NCBI GenBank assembly: GCA_003543795.1
Contig: DNBE01000044.1
Location: 1-8,772 of the forward strand
Direction of reading: 5' to 3'
Origin: Sutterella sp.
GTDB taxonomy: Bacteria; Pseudomonadota; Gammaproteobacteria; Burkholderiales; Burkholderiaceae_F
Length of the DNA: 8,772 nt
A program made the translations under genes and the position numbers. A model generated the notes under the pieces. It searched no databases. It worked only from the letters and a program-made list of their open reading frames with translations, and was not told the origin of the DNA. Below, one piece after another: positions 7,085-8,772 of the stretch. Numbering within the stretch: position 1 is the stretch's first letter; every line of letters starts with the position of its first letter.

Positions 7085-7270
7085 CAAAAAATCCTAACCT
7101 CAGGAATTTAAAGGTAAAAAGAGACTTTAAAAAAGTCGCCTCGCAGTTCATCATTGATTCCGTGACGGGAGGCAGAAAGTTTCTCAATTCTTTCTGTACC
7201 CTTCTTAGCGGGGGCCGACACAAAAATTTAAGGGGAAGAACGGGCCGGAGTCATCCGCCCGTTTTGTTTT
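7085..7270 (+). ncRNA. Candidate structured RNA (small RNA or attenuator leader)
   Basis: Between two plus-strand terminators there is no credible gene but much potential RNA structure: GACTTT-AAA-AAAGTC (7123-7137), GCCTC / GAGGC (7138-7142 and 7169-7173), CAGAAAG / CTTTCTG (7173-7179 and 7190-7196, 10-base loop), CCCTT / AAGGG (7199-7203 and 7230-7234), then a terminator. GACGGGAGG (7164-7172) could alternatively pair with the 3' terminator arm CCGCCCGTT (7255-7263), 8 of 9 positions, while being held by the GCCTC stem in the other state. That is the layout of a transcriptional switch. I could not match it to a known riboswitch or small RNA, and no clear promoter is visible. The 5' end is arbitrary. 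The whole gap 7050-7302 otherwise holds only two micro-ORFs (7060-7083 and 7283-7306). Confidence 0.35.
7239..7270 (+). terminator. Intrinsic terminator upstream of the HD gene
   Basis: AACGGG (7239-7244) pairs with CCCGTT (7258-7263), and CGGA (7246-7249) pairs with TCCG (7254-7257), leaving one bulged C and a GTCA loop. The tail is TTGTTTT (7264-7270). It ends 32 bases before the HD-domain gene and has no gene of its own upstream. Confidence 0.8.
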
Positions 7271-7302
7271 AGACTCTCTTTAATGCAATTCACCGCTCTA
7301 CT

Positions 7303-7917
7303 ATGATCGATTGGGAAACGCTTTATCAAAAAGACGCCTGGGACGAGGTCTTAAAAACCTTGCCTGAACTTTCCCACATGGTCGCCTCGCCCCAAAATCC
7401 TAAATACCACTATGCCGACGTTTGGACGCATACGAAAGACGTTTTAAGGCATCTCGGGGAGGCGGGCTTTGCCGCCAACCCGATTGTGATGGCGAGCGGC
7501 CTTTTGCATGACGCGGGTAAAGGCTTGCCCGGCGTTCGCGGTATCAATAAAGAAGGTTTCCCGAGCGATATCGGGCACGAGAAAGTGTCGGCCGCGATGG
7601 TTCCCGATTTATTACCTAAAATCGCGCCCGAACTCACGGCCCACGAAATCTATGCCGTCACGTGGCTTGTCGCCCGTCATATGAAACTAATCTTCCCGTT
7701 ACCTGACGGGGAACGCAAAGCTGTCGCTTTCGCGACGGCAGCCTACGATGAGTTAACGCCTAAAGGCCTTGACGCTTCGGCGATGCTGACGTGGCTTTTA
7801 GCGCTTTATAGGGCCGATATGCTTTCGACCGTCTTCGGTCGCGATCCGCAATCGGTCATCGATGTGAATCGTAGAGTTGAGGCTTTGGGCGCTATTTTTA
7901 GTCGCGCTTTATCTTAA
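7303..7917 (+). CDS. Stand-alone HD-domain phosphohydrolase, substrate unknown
   Basis: The 204-residue, probably cytosolic protein has the metal-binding histidine/aspartate set of the HD superfamily: His43 in WTHTKDVL, His69-Asp70 in LLHDAGKG, His92 in GHEKV, His126 in VARHM and Asp172 in YRADM. The order and local wording resemble the HD domain at the C-terminus of bacterial CCA-adding enzymes, but no nucleotidyltransferase domain is present and almost the whole protein is this one domain. HD proteins hydrolyse phosphomonoesters or phosphodiesters, often of nucleotides; nothing here names the substrate. No Shine-Dalgarno precedes ATG 7303. The start overlaps, as ATGA, the stop of a 7-codon micro-ORF at 7283, so translation may be coupled, leaderless or weak. 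It follows a terminator. The 3' end overlaps the convergent acetyltransferase gene by four bases. Confidence 0.85.
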   Translation: MIDWETLYQKDAWDEVLKTLPELSHMVASPQNPKYHYADVWTHTKDVLRHLGEAGFAANPIVMASGLLHDAGKGLPGVRGINKEGFPSDIGHEKVSAAMVPDLLPKIAPELTAHEIYAVTWLVARHMKLIFPLPDGERKAVAFATAAYDELTPKGLDASAMLTWLLALYRADMLSTVFGRDPQSVIDVNRRVEALGAIFSRALS

Positions 7918-8414
7918 AGGCCCAAGTCTTTCACCATAAAAAGCGTTTGCGCGATCGGTGAGTCGTTATAGCGTGACGTAAAAGTAAAGCCCGATTTTTC
8001 GTAAAGGGCGACGGCAGCTTTTAAAACGGGTTGCGTATCTAAAAACATGCGCCGATAGCCCGCGCGCTTCGCGCTTTCAATAATCGCTTCGACTAATTGT
8101 CGGCCGATGCCTAAACGCCGATAGGCGGGCTCGACATAAAGGCGCTTCATTTCAACGTCAGAAGCGTTCATGCGTTTCATCGCGACACATCCGACGGCAA
8201 CGCCGTCGATTTTGGCGAGCAGCAAGTCACCTTCCGGTTTTTGATATTTGCTTTTTAAGTTAGCGAGTTCTTTTTCAAAACCTTGAAGCGCGAGATACTC
8301 GGCAAATTCGGGCATTAGTTGAACGAACTCTTCGGTATAAGCCCGAAAAAGCCGACGGACGGATTCTTCGTCATCGAACCCGTCCGTGATAAGAAGGGAA
8401 GTCTCCCGCATCAT
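7914..8414 (-). CDS. GNAT-family N-acetyltransferase
   Basis: The 166-residue cytosolic protein has the GNAT fold. After an N-terminal helical part (17-57) come strands DLLLAKIDG and [10 protein letters not shown]. The hallmark follows: [25 protein letters not shown] (87-111), with the acetyl-CoA pyrophosphate loop RRLGIGR (99-105). ALYEKSGF (136-143) is the usual motif B end. Such enzymes move an acetyl group from acetyl-CoA to an amine on a small molecule or protein; the substrate cannot be told from sequence. The first ATG (8414) overlaps the guaA stop in ATGA and is followed by a second ATG, so translation is probably coupled to guaA and either Met could start it. A weak GAG lies 5 bases upstream. 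No terminator separates its end from the convergent HD gene. Confidence 0.9.
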   Translation of the reverse strand: MMRETSLLITDGFDDEESVRRLFRAYTEEFVQLMPEFAEYLALQGFEKELANLKSKYQKPEGDLLLAKIDGVAVGCVAMKRMNASDVEMKRLYVEPAYRRLGIGRQLVEAIIESAKRAGYRRMFLDTQPVLKAAVALYEKSGFTFTSRYNDSPIAQTLFMVKDLGL

Positions 8415-8772
8415 TCGAACTCAATCGTGGCAGGGGGTTTCGTCGTGTAATCGAAAAAGACGCGATTGACGTGCTTGACTTCGTTGACGATCCGATTGGC
8501 TGCCAGCGTGATGATTTCGGTCGGAAGGGGTGTGACTTCGGCTGTCATAAAGTCCGAAGTGGTTACCGCGCGAAGCGCGATGGCGTAATCGTACGTACGC
8601 TCATCACCCATAACACCGACGCTACGCATATTGGTTAGGGCCGCAAAATACTGACTCGGACGTTTTTCTAAAGGAAGCTTATCGATTTCTTCGCGCCAGA
8701 TGGCGTCGGCTTCGCGAACAATCGTTAAACGATCGGGCGTGATATCGCCGATGACGCGAACGGCAAGACCAG
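8411..8772 (-). CDS. guaA: GMP synthase (glutamine-hydrolysing), C-terminal part
   Basis: The last 119 residues are present; the gene enters from the right edge, so the amidotransferase and ATP-pyrophosphatase domains lie outside. The visible part is the GuaA C-terminal dimerisation domain, ending [20 protein letters not shown] then PPATIEFE, next to E. coli KPPATIEWE. The inner motif [20 protein letters not shown] (E. coli [20 protein letters not shown]) is also diagnostic. GuaA converts XMP to GMP using ATP and glutamine in purine synthesis. The stop TGA (8413-8411) overlaps the start of the acetyltransferase gene, so the two form a transcription unit. guaB is commonly next to guaA but cannot be seen here. 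Confidence 0.96.
   Translation of the reverse strand, partial: GLAVRVIGDITPDRLTIVREADAIWREEIDKLPLEKRPSQYFAALTNMRSVGVMGDERTYDYAIALRAVTTSDFMTAEVTPLPTEIITLAANRIVNEVKHVNRVFFDYTTKPPATIEFE

Noticed and set aside
7080..7154. Minus-strand 24-codon frame MMNCEATFLK... in the same gap
   Set aside because: Too short to judge, with only a weak GGA before it and A/T-rich codons typical of chance frames.
7085..7270. 6S RNA, 4.5S RNA, tmRNA or a familiar riboswitch at this place
   Set aside because: I compared from memory the hallmark segments of 6S, SRP, tmRNA, preQ1, fluoride and SAH elements and found none of them. An Rfam search could overturn this.
7162..7272. GTG-started frame of 36 codons across the RNA-like region
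   Set aside because: It runs through the terminator hairpin and its T tail, has no ribosome site and an Arg/Gly-rich low-complexity product.
1..8772. Mobile elements, CRISPR arrays, defence systems or horizontally acquired islands
   Set aside because: No transposase, integrase, regularly spaced direct repeats or target-site duplications are seen, and codon style is uniform across the genes.

Overview
The window looks like a chromosomal housekeeping region of a betaproteobacterium, most likely Burkholderiales and plausibly a Sutterella/Parasutterella-type gut member. The evidence is a short OmpA with the paired-cysteine layout of betaproteobacterial OmpA-like proteins, the ompA / divergent gyrA arrangement, and the conserved cmk-rpsA-ihfB order. 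The genus is inference. I see no mobile element, CRISPR array, tRNA or rRNA.

Left part (1-1097, all minus strand): the N-terminal 170 residues of a HAD phosphatase of the phosphoglycolate phosphatase (Gph) type, cut by the window edge, then a strong intrinsic terminator, then an OmpA-family peptidoglycan-binding protein. A 405-bp divergent spacer (1098-1502) separates ompA from gyrA. It holds inverted repeats, an orphan terminator-like hairpin and a probable extended -10 promoter for gyrA.

Middle part (1503-6992, all plus strand): gyrA (DNA gyrase A), cmk (cytidylate kinase, one base after gyrA), rpsA (ribosomal protein S1, after a structured 105-base leader and probably served by a promoter inside cmk) and ihfB (IHF beta, with a strong Shine-Dalgarno and a GTG start), closed by a strong terminator. 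In most betaproteobacteria serC, pheA and aroA-type genes lie between gyrA and cmk; here they are absent. GyrA carries Gln at the position equivalent to E. coli Ser83, the main quinolone-resistance site.

Right part: a 253-bp gap (7050-7302) that is non-coding apart from two doubtful micro-ORFs. It has several hairpins and ends in its own terminator, so it may be a small RNA or an attenuator-type leader. It is followed by a stand-alone HD-domain phosphohydrolase of unknown substrate (plus strand). This gene runs tail-to-tail, overlapping by the four bases TTAA, into a GNAT acetyltransferase on the minus strand. The acetyltransferase is translationally coupled (ATGA overlap) to guaA (GMP synthase), whose C-terminal 119 residues are in the window.

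The genes with clear roles serve DNA topology and architecture (gyrA, ihfB), nucleotide supply (cmk, guaA), translation (rpsA) and envelope anchoring (ompA). The parts least explained by known biology are the 7050-7270 RNA-like element, the GyrA residue-83 state and the shortened gyrA-cmk junction.
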